Below, piece by piece: positions 53,499 through 61,423 of a stretch of DNA of 64,000 bases. The stretch is from the NCBI GenBank assembly GCA_963747535.1, contig CAVVFX010000020.1:434001-498000 (forward strand). The letters are read 5' to 3'. The notes under the pieces were generated by a model. That model did not search any database. It saw nothing but the letters and a program-made list of their open reading frames with translations, and was not told the DNA's origin. The DNA is from CAVVFX01 sp963747535 (GTDB lineage: Bacteria; Acidobacteriota; Terriglobia; Bryobacterales; Bryobacteraceae). The translations under genes and the position numbers were made by a program. Position 1 is the first letter of the stretch; each line of letters opens with the position of its first letter.

Positions 53499-54629
53499 TT
53501 AGCGGCTTTCGATCGGTACCCAGGGCTGCCCATCGGGCTTGCCGAGGTATTCGGCACGCGGACGGATCAGGCGGTTATTGGTGTACTGCTCCAGGATATG
53601 GGCAGTCCAGCCGGACATGCGGCTCACCGCGAAAATCGGGGTGAACAGGTCGATCGGAATCCCCAACGAGTAGTAGGTGGACGCCGAATAGAAGTCAACA
53701 TTAGGGTTGAGCTTCTTTTCCGCCCGCACAGTCTCCTCCACGCGCTTGGACATGAGGTAAAGTGCCTCCTGCCCGGTTCGCTTGCCCAATTCCTCGGACA
53801 TCACGCGCAGGTGCGTGGCCCGCGGATCCTCGGTGCGATACACGCGATGCCCGAAGCCGGGGATCTTGCTCTTGCGGGCCATCATGTCCTGCGCTTTGGC
53901 TACGGCCTTCTCCGGAGTGCCCACGGCCAAAAGCATCTTGATGACGTCTTCGTTCGCGCCGCCGTGGAGCGGGCCTTTCAACGCCCCGATCGCCGAAGTT
54001 ACCGCGGAATAGATATCGGACAACGTCGCGGCCGTCACGCGGGCGGCAAAGGTGGAGGCGTTCAGTTCGTGATCCGCATGGAGGATCAACGCGACACCGA
54101 AGGCCCGCTCCATGACGTCGTCGGGCCGTTTCCCCGTCAGGGTATAGAGGAAATTCGCGCCCAGCCGGAGATTCGGGTCGCCCTCGATCACCGGCAGGCC
54201 TTTCCGCAAGCGGTCAAACGTGGTTACGATGGTCGCGGTCTGGGCCATGAGCTTCACGGCCTTGAGTTCGTTGGCCTCGGGCGTCATATCGCGCGCAATG
54301 GGATCGTAGAGGCTTAGCATGGACACGGCTGTCCGTAAGACGTCCATGGGAGGCGCGGTCCCGTTGGCGCCCAGGAAATCGACCACCGGCTGGGGGATTG
54401 CCCGATGGGCCGTCAAGTCAGCTTTCAGCTTTTCCAGTTCAGCCTGTTTCGGCAGGCTGCCGTTCCAGAGAAGGTAAATCACCTCCTCGAACTTGGCGTG
54501 CTCCGCCAGGGTGTGGATGTTAAACCCGCGGTAGCTCAGTATGCCCGCGATCCCATCTATGTAACAAATCTCGGACTCGCCTGCTACTACGCCTTCCAGC
54601 CCGGCGCCCGTCGTTGTCGAAGTGCTCAT
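53499..54629 (-). CDS. gltA: Citrate synthase
   Basis: 376 residues, the short type II-like form common outside enteric bacteria. Catalytic His in GPLHGGANE, His in IPGFGHRVY and Asp in NPNVDFYSAS; N-terminal IDGIAGILSYRGFNI. It condenses oxaloacetate with acetyl-CoA at the TCA entry; 2-methylcitrate synthase activity cannot be excluded by sequence alone. First gene of a tight minus-strand run. Confidence 0.93.
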   Translation of the reverse strand: MSTSTTTGAGLEGVVAGESEICYIDGIAGILSYRGFNIHTLAEHAKFEEVIYLLWNGSLPKQAELEKLKADLTAHRAIPQPVVDFLGANGTAPPMDVLRTAVSMLSLYDPIARDMTPEANELKAVKLMAQTATIVTTFDRLRKGLPVIEGDPNLRLGANFLYTLTGKRPDDVMERAFGVALILHADHELNASTFAARVTAATLSDIYSAVTSAIGALKGPLHGGANEDVIKMLLAVGTPEKAVAKAQDMMARKSKIPGFGHRVYRTEDPRATHLRVMSEELGKRTGQEALYLMSKRVEETVRAEKKLNPNVDFYSASTYYSLGIPIDLFTPIFAVSRMSGWTAHILEQYTNNRLIRPRAEYLGKPDGQPWVPIESR

Positions 54630-54679
54630 GCGATTTCCCTTCGTAATCGTGATGCGGCTCTAATCGGAACTATTATGGA

Positions 54680-55177
54680 TCAATTCAAAAACGGCTTACG
54701 CAGTTTTCCCAGGGTAAGGTGTGCCGCCATACCCCAAAAGCTCTTGCTGGGACAGACCGGCATGGGCGCGAACGAGATCGTATCGCTGGATTTTTCAACC
54801 CACAGTGTGTCCTGGCGGTCACGGTTGGCCCGCACAGTTAGCATAACCCCGGACCCGCAGGACTCGCTGTCCTCAATCCGCAAGATCTTCTGATCGACCG
54901 AGCTTTTCTCGCCCCAGTCTTCCAGGAACCGGTCGTAAGGATAACCGTCGCATGCGCGCGGGTCGCCGCAGCCCCAGGCCTTATAGGCGGACGGGTAGTC
55001 GTGCTGGCGCACCAGGCCGAGAAAGTTCCTCACGATTCGCTCTTGCGAATGATTTTTGAAAAGATACCAGGGCAAAAATGTGAAAACGATCGCAGCAATC
55101 ACCACTGCGACGGTGCGCTTGATGATTTTCGCGCGTCGCTCGTCGCCAGCGCCGTATTGATCCAGGTAGCCTGCCAT
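54680..55177 (-). CDS. Hypothetical single-pass membrane protein
   Basis: 165 residues. N-terminal cytoplasmic tail, one membrane helix (about 22-42, VAVVIAAIVFTFLPWYLF), then a soluble periplasmic domain with paired Cys residues (WGCGDPRACDGYPYDRFLEDWG; DSESCGSG; PVCPSKSFWG). NTF2/SnoaL-like fold is possible from the helix YPSAYKAW. It is 10 bases downstream of the OmpH-like chaperone gene, suggesting an envelope role. Confidence 0.7.
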   Translation of the reverse strand: MAGYLDQYGAGDERRAKIIKRTVAVVIAAIVFTFLPWYLFKNHSQERIVRNFLGLVRQHDYPSAYKAWGCGDPRACDGYPYDRFLEDWGEKSSVDQKILRIEDSESCGSGVMLTVRANRDRQDTLWVEKSSDTISFAPMPVCPSKSFWGMAAHLTLGKLRKPFLN

Positions 55178-55187
55178 AGGCTCTCGG

Positions 55188-55712
55188 TTATTTGGCTGGG
55201 TAAGCCGTGTTGTAAGCCGCTATCGCGTCGGTAGTAATCTCAAGCGCAGGCTTAAAGAAAACCGTAGTGGAAACGTCCACAACGATATCGTACCCCTTGT
55301 CGGCGGCCAGCTTTGCAACCACTTCCTGCATTTGTTTGCTGCTCTTGCCCAGGATCTCGTTCCGCTCCGCCTCTACTTCCTTCTGCAGATCCTCGCTCCT
55401 GCGGGTCAATGTAGTCTGTTTCCGCGTACCTTCGGCAGTCAAATCGGCTTCGCCCTGCGGCGTCAGCTTGCCCTGTCCGGCCTGCAGGGTCTGCTGGATC
55501 TTCTCGATGTCCTGCTGAAGCTTTTCAAGCTCCTGTTGGCGGGGCTTATACTTGGCTTCCAGGGCCACGGAGGCCTTCTTGATCTCGTTCGACTCGAGAA
55601 CCGCGCGCTGTAGATTGATGACGGCTACCTTGGCCTGCGCGAACGCCAGGCTGCTGAGAGAAGAGAGGGCGAGGCACAGCAAACCGGTCCTCAAGACCAC
55701 AGATTGAAACAT
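55188..55712 (-). CDS. OmpH/Skp-family periplasmic chaperone
   Basis: 174 residues. Signal peptide about 1-25 (LRTGLLCLALSSLSSLAFA), then KVAVINLQRAVLESNEIKKA, a long charged coiled-coil (about 50-130, rich in Lys/Glu/Gln) and the C-terminal VVAKLAADKGYDIVVDVSTTVFFKPALEITTDAIAAYN. The tentacle-like fold holds unfolded outer-membrane proteins on the way to the Bam complex. Followed after 10 bases by the single-pass membrane protein. Confidence 0.92.
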   Translation of the reverse strand: MFQSVVLRTGLLCLALSSLSSLAFAQAKVAVINLQRAVLESNEIKKASVALEAKYKPRQQELEKLQQDIEKIQQTLQAGQGKLTPQGEADLTAEGTRKQTTLTRRSEDLQKEVEAERNEILGKSSKQMQEVVAKLAADKGYDIVVDVSTTVFFKPALEITTDAIAAYNTAYPAK

Positions 55713-56069
55713 GCTTGAAAAAACTCCTTTAAATGGGTGAACGTTCAGGTTAGCACACGAGGTTACAGTTCGTGCTTTACAGGACGGGTGTTACCTGTGT
55801 TCCGTTTCCAGATAGCAAACCAGGGGCCAATTGTGAGACAGAAGTTTTGAGTCTGTGGCGCGTCCTGAATCCGGTACTCTCATGGCCCGGCGTTCGGCCT
55901 TGTTTTACCGTTACATAACTGATGTCTCCTTCTTGGCCTGCTTCGCCGGCCGACGCACAGGCTAAAGTCTGCCCCACAGTTGTCTTCATATTAAAGGGTG
56001 CCGGGGTCGGTGGCTGGGTTAAGTTGTCGGTTCTACTAGAGGGAAGACGGTGTGACTCAATTCGCGACT
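55713..56069. other. Intergenic region with one palindrome-family repeat
   Basis: About 357 bases. CAGGCTAAAGTCTGCCCCACA at 55958-55978 belongs to the AGACTxAAGTCT family with mutated left arm. At 55833-55854 (ACAGAAGTTTTGAGTCTGT) a further degenerate relative is possible. No gene was recognised. Confidence 0.55.
55958..55978. repeat. AGGCTAAAGTCTGCCCCAC palindrome variant
   Basis: Right arm AGTCTGCCCCAC joins the palindrome family with the 48-bp hairpin repeats, which also end GTCTGCCCCAC. It suggests the two families share a terminal word. Confidence 0.5.
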
Positions 56070-56699
56070 TCAGAATCGGATGTCGATGATCTGGCTGGCG
56101 TAGTAGCGTGAAACTTCGTGCTCGAAGGTGGCGCCGGTGCCGGCGAGCGCATGCGACACGAGAGCCCGGAGTTCGGCGGGTTTGAAGGCCCGGCGAATCG
56201 ACTGGCGTCCATCATCGGCCGCGGCCCGGTGGATCAGGGGTCCGATAAACAGGCTGAAAAGGGCAAACGGCAACGGGTGACGCACCAGATCCAGGCAGAT
56301 CAAACGCCGGCACGAACGGGCGACGTTGCGGACCACGCACACTACCTGCTCGTCGGTCAAGTGGTGCAGGGTCAGCATTGAGATGGCCACGTCGGCCGGC
56401 GGGAGTTCGTCGCGAGTGGCATCGCACCGCAGGATCGGCACGCCATGCACATCCTGCTCCGGCGGCCGGAGGTCGATCCCGGTGACCTCGGTTCCAAGGG
56501 CTTCGCGAATCCGGGCCAGCACCGCGCCGTCGCCGCATCCGATGTCGATCACGGAACGTACTGGCTGAGGCGTCCGGCGGATGCGCTCAGTTATCGGCTT
56601 CAAATTGCCAAGCAACCGGTGGATCAGGGCGAGGTCCCGATGGAAGGCCGCGCGGTCGGCTTCAGGAACACCATCCGAATCCATGTATTCAGGCGCCAT
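56070..56699 (-). CDS. Class I SAM-dependent methyltransferase
   Basis: 209 residues from ATG 56699, chosen because GGAG lies 6 bases upstream; in-frame ATGs at 56723 and 56729 are alternatives. SAM-binding motif VIDIGCGDGAVLARI, acidic strand 2 VTGIDLRPPE, motif II ADVAISMLTLHHLTDEQV, then RRLICLDLVRHPLPFALFSLFIGP. Similar proteins methylate quinones or polyketide-like compounds, but the substrate is unknown. It lies downstream of coxA with about 370 bases between. Confidence 0.85.
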   Translation of the reverse strand: MAPEYMDSDGVPEADRAAFHRDLALIHRLLGNLKPITERIRRTPQPVRSVIDIGCGDGAVLARIREALGTEVTGIDLRPPEQDVHGVPILRCDATRDELPPADVAISMLTLHHLTDEQVVCVVRNVARSCRRLICLDLVRHPLPFALFSLFIGPLIHRAAADDGRQSIRRAFKPAELRALVSHALAGTGATFEHEVSRYYASQIIDIRF

Positions 56700-57070
56700 G
56701 GAGCGCTCCGGACTCCATGTCATTGGCATCGCAATCGTTCCACTATACCGAAGGATCGTGAGAAGTTCTGTGCTACAAATGCGTGAGGATTTGCGGAGAG
56801 GCATTGCCCAAACTGGGCTTCCAATTTGGGCCCAGGGAGCGCTCTGCGACCTCTGCGAACCGCGGCGCCTCTGCGTTTCATCTGAGCGCAGCCCGACGGG
56901 AAGCCGCGGTTGGGTAGGCCGGTTGACAGTGCGGCGGCAGATTCTTGACGCGGAGGCGCAGAGATTCGCGGAGGTCGCAGAGGACCTCCAACTCACGGAT
57001 ATGAGATGCCATCCTGGGAAATCGTCGCGGCGCGCGAAGATTCCAACTACAGTACAGAATTCTTCGCGGG
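56700..57070. other. Intergenic region with inverted-repeat element
   Basis: 370 bases between the methyltransferase start and coxA stop. It holds the element at 56842-56982; no other gene or RNA was seen. Confidence 0.6.
56842..56982. repeat. Inverted-repeat element of the CTCTGCG/CGCAGAG family, copy 3
   Basis: Arms 56842-56876 and 56948-56982 are about 35 bases each and pair with a few mismatches, enclosing about 71 bases. Arm words (CTCTGCGACCTCTGCG and GGAGGTCGCAGAG) match copy 2 at 44838-44863. The interiors of the three copies differ. Confidence 0.75.
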
Positions 57071-58705
57071 TCAGGTCCATTCGCGGCCGGGGGCATTCCA
57101 GGGATTGCGGGACGCTATTTTTCCTCGCCGGGCGCTCCATACCAGGTTCGCCAGAAAGATCAGCTGGACCGCGGCCGTGAAGTAGGCGGCATGGGTAATC
57201 CAACGATGCAGAGGCATCAGCGGGGCCAGGAAGTCGAAGGTGGTGAAGTCGGCGTAGCGGCGGGGATTGCCGGCGAAGCCCGCGAAGTGCATGGGCAGAA
57301 AGACGGCGTAGACTCCGACGAAGGTCAGGTAGAAGTGCCATTTCCCGAGCGTCTCGTTCATCATCCGTCCGAAGAGCAGCGGGAACCAGTAGGCGGTGGC
57401 GGCGAAGATCGTAAAGATACCGGCGACACCCATGATGATGTGGAAATGGGCGACGACAAAGTAGGTGTCGTGGAAATACTGATCGAGTCCCGGCTGGCCG
57501 ACGACGATGCCACTGAGTCCGCCGGTCACGAATATGGAGATGAAGCCCAGCGCGTAAAGCATGGGAGAGGTGAGTTCGATCTGTCCGCCCCAGAGAGTCG
57601 CCAGCCAGTTGAACGTTTTCACCGATGAGGGAACCGCAATGGCTAGCGTCAGGACGGCAAACGCGAGCGACGAATATGGGTTCAGGCCGCTAATGAACAT
57701 GTGGTGTCCCCAGACCAGCATCCCGAGCGCGGCGATCGCAACGGTGGAAGTGACCATCGCCCGGTAACCGAAGATCGCCTTCCTCGAAAAGACTGAGAGA
57801 ATCACCGAGATGGCTCCGAAGCCGGGCAGGATCGCCATGTAAACCTCTGGATGGCCGAAGAACCAGAAGAGGTGCTGCCATAAGAGGGGCGATCCACCTC
57901 CGCCCTGAATGATCTGGTCTCCCACGCGCAGGCCGGCGGGGACGAAGAAGCTGGTTCCGGCGAGACGGTCCAGCAGGATCAAAAGTCCGGCGGGCAGGAG
58001 CACGGAGAACGAGAGAAGTCCCAGGATGGCGGTGATGAACCAGTTCCAGCAGGTGAGCGGTATCTCCATCAAGGCCATACCCGGGGCGCGGTGGTCGATC
58101 ACGGTGGCGATGATGTTGATGGAGCTGAGAAGGGATCCGATGCAGAAGATGGCGATACTCACGAGCCAGAGGGTTTGTCCGAGGCCCTCGCCAGGACCGG
58201 TGATGGCTCCGATGGCGCTCAGAGGCGGATAGGCGGTCCAACCGGAGAGCGGTCCGCCGCCGGGTCCGACGAAGGATGCGATGAGCACGGCGAAAGATGC
58301 CGCGATGATCCAGAACGAGATGGCGTTGAGCCGCGGATAGGCCATGTGCGCGGCGCCGAGCTGTTCCGGGAGCACCAGATTGGCGAAGGTTCCCATGGGC
58401 GCGGTAGTCAGAACGAAGAAGACCATGAGGGTACCGTGCAGCGTGAGGATGGAGAGGTACAGTTCAGGCGTCATCACACCACTGGGCGCGCCGGTGGGCC
58501 AGAGGCTCTCGAACCAGCGTACCTTGGCGTCAGGATGCACCAGATGAAACCGCATGATCAGCGAGAGCACCTGGCCGGTGAGGACCGCGATCAGAGCGAG
58601 GAAGAAGTAGAGTCTGGCGACGGAGCGATGATCCGACGAGTACCATGGTGCGCGCGGACGCGTGGTCAATCGCGTGGTTAATGGGGAACCGGGTTCTTCT
58701 TCCAT
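57071..58705 (-). CDS. ctaD: Cytochrome c oxidase subunit I (heme-copper oxidase)
   Basis: 544 residues from ATG 58705, inside the end of subunit II (28-base overlap). Twelve-helix heme-copper core with FWFFGHPEVYMAILPGFG (A-family Glu and Tyr region), MLVWGHHMF (His-His, CuB) and VVAHFHIIMG (heme a and a3 ligands). Early MRFHLVHP contains the low-spin heme ligand region. It reduces O2 at the inner membrane and pumps protons. Subunit III is not adjacent here; the next minus gene is a methyltransferase, so the operon seems to be only coxBA. Confidence 0.94.
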   Translation of the reverse strand: MEEEPGSPLTTRLTTRPRAPWYSSDHRSVARLYFFLALIAVLTGQVLSLIMRFHLVHPDAKVRWFESLWPTGAPSGVMTPELYLSILTLHGTLMVFFVLTTAPMGTFANLVLPEQLGAAHMAYPRLNAISFWIIAASFAVLIASFVGPGGGPLSGWTAYPPLSAIGAITGPGEGLGQTLWLVSIAIFCIGSLLSSINIIATVIDHRAPGMALMEIPLTCWNWFITAILGLLSFSVLLPAGLLILLDRLAGTSFFVPAGLRVGDQIIQGGGGSPLLWQHLFWFFGHPEVYMAILPGFGAISVILSVFSRKAIFGYRAMVTSTVAIAALGMLVWGHHMFISGLNPYSSLAFAVLTLAIAVPSSVKTFNWLATLWGGQIELTSPMLYALGFISIFVTGGLSGIVVGQPGLDQYFHDTYFVVAHFHIIMGVAGIFTIFAATAYWFPLLFGRMMNETLGKWHFYLTFVGVYAVFLPMHFAGFAGNPRRYADFTTFDFLAPLMPLHRWITHAAYFTAAVQLIFLANLVWSARRGKIASRNPWNAPGREWT

Positions 58706-59460
58706 CGATCGTAATCCGCCGCGGGCATCACCAACATCACCGCGCGCATCTGGCTGTGCCCCAGCCCACACAATTCGGCACAGGCAATTTCGAAAGCTCC
58801 GGTGCGGTCCGCCCGAAATCGATACGGGATGTCCATGCCAGGAACGACGTCCTGTTTGACGCGCAGCTCGCGCACGAAGAAATCGTGGATGACGTCGCGC
58901 GATTTCAGCGTGAGGACGATGTCGCGTCCTACCGGCACGCGCAGCGTCGATACTACGATATCGTCTTTGCCCGAGGGGTCCGACGGATCGAGGCCCAGCG
59001 GATTGCCGCCGGCATCGCTGATCAGGCGGAGATCCGTGCGGCCGAACTTTCCGTCGGGACCGGGATAGCGGAAGTTCCAGGCGAACTGGTGTGCGTTGAC
59101 TTCGATGATCTCCGAAGCGGGAGGCTCGGGCCCGAGACGCGGGACGGTGAATATGGGCATGCCCATTAAGGCGAGTCCGAAGTAGAGTAGCGCGGTTACG
59201 GCGGTCCAGAGGAGTTCGAGACGACGGTTGCCGGTGAACCTAGCGGGGGCTTTGCCGTTCTGTCGATAACGGAGCACGATGAGGATGAGCAGTATTTGTA
59301 TGGCCAGAAAGGCGAAGCCGGTCAGCCAGAGGGTCCGTTGGAATTGCACGTCGAAGGCGGAGGCCAGGGCTGAGATGGGCGCGGGGAACCATGCCGGCGG
59401 CACGGCGAAGAGGACGATCGCCGCGACTGCTACGGCTGCGAGAAGGGCTACCAGGAGCAA
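58678..59460 (-). CDS. ctaC: Cytochrome c oxidase subunit II
   Basis: 260 residues. Translation appears to begin at TTG 59460, because an in-frame TGA stands two codons upstream and no ATG is near; no Shine-Dalgarno is visible. Two membrane helices (about 1-25 and 40-62), then the cupredoxin domain with the CuA site: His in DVIHDFFV and CAELCGLGHSQM (two Cys, Glu, His, Met). It accepts electrons from cytochrome c or a cupredoxin and passes them to subunit I. Confidence 0.92.
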   Translation of the reverse strand: MLLVALLAAVAVAAIVLFAVPPAWFPAPISALASAFDVQFQRTLWLTGFAFLAIQILLILIVLRYRQNGKAPARFTGNRRLELLWTAVTALLYFGLALMGMPIFTVPRLGPEPPASEIIEVNAHQFAWNFRYPGPDGKFGRTDLRLISDAGGNPLGLDPSDPSGKDDIVVSTLRVPVGRDIVLTLKSRDVIHDFFVRELRVKQDVVPGMDIPYRFRADRTGAFEIACAELCGLGHSQMRAVMLVMPAADYDRWKKNPVPH

Positions 59461-59495
59461 GTTTCAGGATACGATAGCGGCTCTGGACGAACATG

Positions 59496-59583
59496 TGGAG
59501 TAGGCCTTTGGCCAGGCCTTTGGCCTTCTCCAGGCGGCTGCTGCGCAGCCGGGCAGACCACATAAAACGATGGTCTGCCCCAC
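59496..59583. repeat. Composite hairpin repeats after coxB and before typA stop
   Basis: 59496-59531 carries two GGCCTTTGGCC cores (relative of 13400-13422). 59536-59583 is copy 2 of the 48-bp repeat of 26164-26211 (GGGCAGACCA...TGGTCTGCCC). They lie between the start of coxB and the typA stop at 59612. They may end typA transcription. Confidence 0.8.
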
Positions 59584-59611
59584 GAGTCAGACGGGGTTTA
59601 GTTTGTCGGAG

Positions 59612-61423
59612 TTAGCGCATGTTGGCTTTCAGGATCTTCTTGCGCAGGCGGATGGATTGCGGGGTTACTTCGACCATTTCGTCGCTGCGGATGTGTTCGA
59701 TGGCTTGCTCCAGATTCATCAGCTTGGGCGGGATCAGCCGAATAGCTTCATCCGACGTCGACGCGCGCATGTTGGTCAGCTTCTTCTCTTTGACGATATT
59801 GACGTCGAGATCTTTCTCTCGCGCGTTCTCGCCGACGATCATGCCCTCGTACACTTCGGTGCCGGGTGCTACGAAGATCTCGCCGCGTTCCTGCAGGTTG
59901 AAGATGGCGTTGCCGGTGGCTTTGCCGGCCCGGTCGGAAACCAGCGATCCGGTCGGACGGCTCTCGATTTCTCCCTGCCACTCGATGTAGCCATGGAAGA
60001 GGGAATTCAGAATCGCGGTCCCGCGGGTGTCGGTCAGGATCTCGCTGCGCAGTCCGATCAAGCCGCGCGAGGGGATATGAAACTCGAGCCGAACGCGACC
60101 CGAACCGTTGTTCACCATCTTGGCCATCTTGCCCTTGCGCGCGCCCAGCTTTTCGATGACGACCCCCAAAAAGGCTTCGGGGCAATCGATCACCAGGTGC
60201 TCGACCGGCTCGCTGATCTTGCCATTGATGGTCTTGGTGATGATCTCGGGTTTCCCTACCATCATTTCGAAGCCTTCGCGGCGCATCATTTCGATCAGGA
60301 TGGCGAGTTGCAATTCGCCGCGGCCCATCACTTTGAACGCGTCCGGTCCGCCGGCCTCTTCGACGCGAATCGAGACGTTGGTCAGCAGTTCCTTATCGAG
60401 CCGGTCGCGCAGATTGCGCGAGGTCACAAACTGTCCCTCGCGTCCGGAGAACGGCGACGTGTTGATGGTGAACATCATCCCGATGGTGGGTTCGTCGATC
60501 TGAATACGGGGCAGCGGACGGGGAGTCTCGGCGCTGGTCACGGTGTCGCCGATGGTGATGCCTTCCACGCCGGCGATGGCCAGCATGTCGCCGGGATGGC
60601 CCACGGTCTCGTCGACTCGCTTCAGTCCTTCGAAGGAGTACAGCTTGGTGATCTTGGTCTTGTGTATCTCGCCATCGAGCTTACAGATGGCGACCTCGTC
60701 GCCTAACCGCAGCGTGCCTTCAAATACGCGTCCGATAGCCAGGCGGCCGAGGTAGTCGCTGTAGTCGAGATTGGCTACCAGCATCTGCAGAACTTCGTCC
60801 TGGTCGCCCGCGGGATGGGGAATATGCTCCAGGATCGCGTCGAACAAGGGGCGGAGATCGGTGGAGGGATCTTCCATACTGGTTTTGGCGATGCCCAGCT
60901 TGGATATCGCGTAGAGGACCGGAAAGTCGAGCTGATCTTCTTCCGCGTCGAGATCGATAAACAGGTCGTAGATCTCGTTGAGCACCTCGGCGGCGCGCGC
61001 ATCGGGGCGGTCGATCTTGTTGATCACCACGATGGGCGTCAGGTGCGCCTCCAAGGCCTTCGACAGCACGTAGCGGGTCTGCGGCAGCGGGCCCTCACTG
61101 GCGTCAACCAGCAGCAGTACGCCGTCGGCGATCTTGAGCGCGCGCTCCACTTCGCCGCCAAAGTCGCTGTGGCCGGGCGTATCGACGATGTTGATCTTGA
61201 TGCCGTCGTGAACCACGCCGGTGATCTTGGCGAGGATGGTGATGCCGCGCTCGCGTTCTAATTCATTCGAATCCATTACGCGGTCGGCGACTTCTTCGTT
61301 GACACGGAAGATGCCGGATTGTTTCAACATGGCGTCGACAAGGGTAGTTTTGCCGTGGTCGACGTGGGCAATGATCGCGATGTTGCGCGTGCCTGGATTA
61401 CGATTTTTATCTGGAATGCTCAT
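59612..61423 (-). CDS. typA: Ribosome-associated GTPase TypA/BipA
   Basis: 603 residues. G1 AHVDHGKTT near residues 19-27, G2 region RGITILAKI, G3 DTPGHSDFGG, G4 NKIDRPDA, then EF-G-like domain II and the BipA-specific C-terminal domain (EFHIPSRGLIGLRSEILTDTRGTAILNSLFHGYIEWQGEIESRPTGSLVSDRAG). It binds the ribosome under stress and cold and helps assembly. Its ATG abuts the stop of the ABC permease directly upstream. Confidence 0.97.
   Translation of the reverse strand: MSIPDKNRNPGTRNIAIIAHVDHGKTTLVDAMLKQSGIFRVNEEVADRVMDSNELERERGITILAKITGVVHDGIKINIVDTPGHSDFGGEVERALKIADGVLLLVDASEGPLPQTRYVLSKALEAHLTPIVVINKIDRPDARAAEVLNEIYDLFIDLDAEEDQLDFPVLYAISKLGIAKTSMEDPSTDLRPLFDAILEHIPHPAGDQDEVLQMLVANLDYSDYLGRLAIGRVFEGTLRLGDEVAICKLDGEIHKTKITKLYSFEGLKRVDETVGHPGDMLAIAGVEGITIGDTVTSAETPRPLPRIQIDEPTIGMMFTINTSPFSGREGQFVTSRNLRDRLDKELLTNVSIRVEEAGGPDAFKVMGRGELQLAILIEMMRREGFEMMVGKPEIITKTINGKISEPVEHLVIDCPEAFLGVVIEKLGARKGKMAKMVNNGSGRVRLEFHIPSRGLIGLRSEILTDTRGTAILNSLFHGYIEWQGEIESRPTGSLVSDRAGKATGNAIFNLQERGEIFVAPGTEVYEGMIVGENAREKDLDVNIVKEKKLTNMRASTSDEAIRLIPPKLMNLEQAIEHIRSDEMVEVTPQSIRLRKKILKANMR

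Noticed and set aside
56700..57341. Long N-terminal extension of the methyltransferase frame
   Set aside because: It would read through the inverted-repeat element and the coxA end; a Shine-Dalgarno and homology favour ATG 56699.
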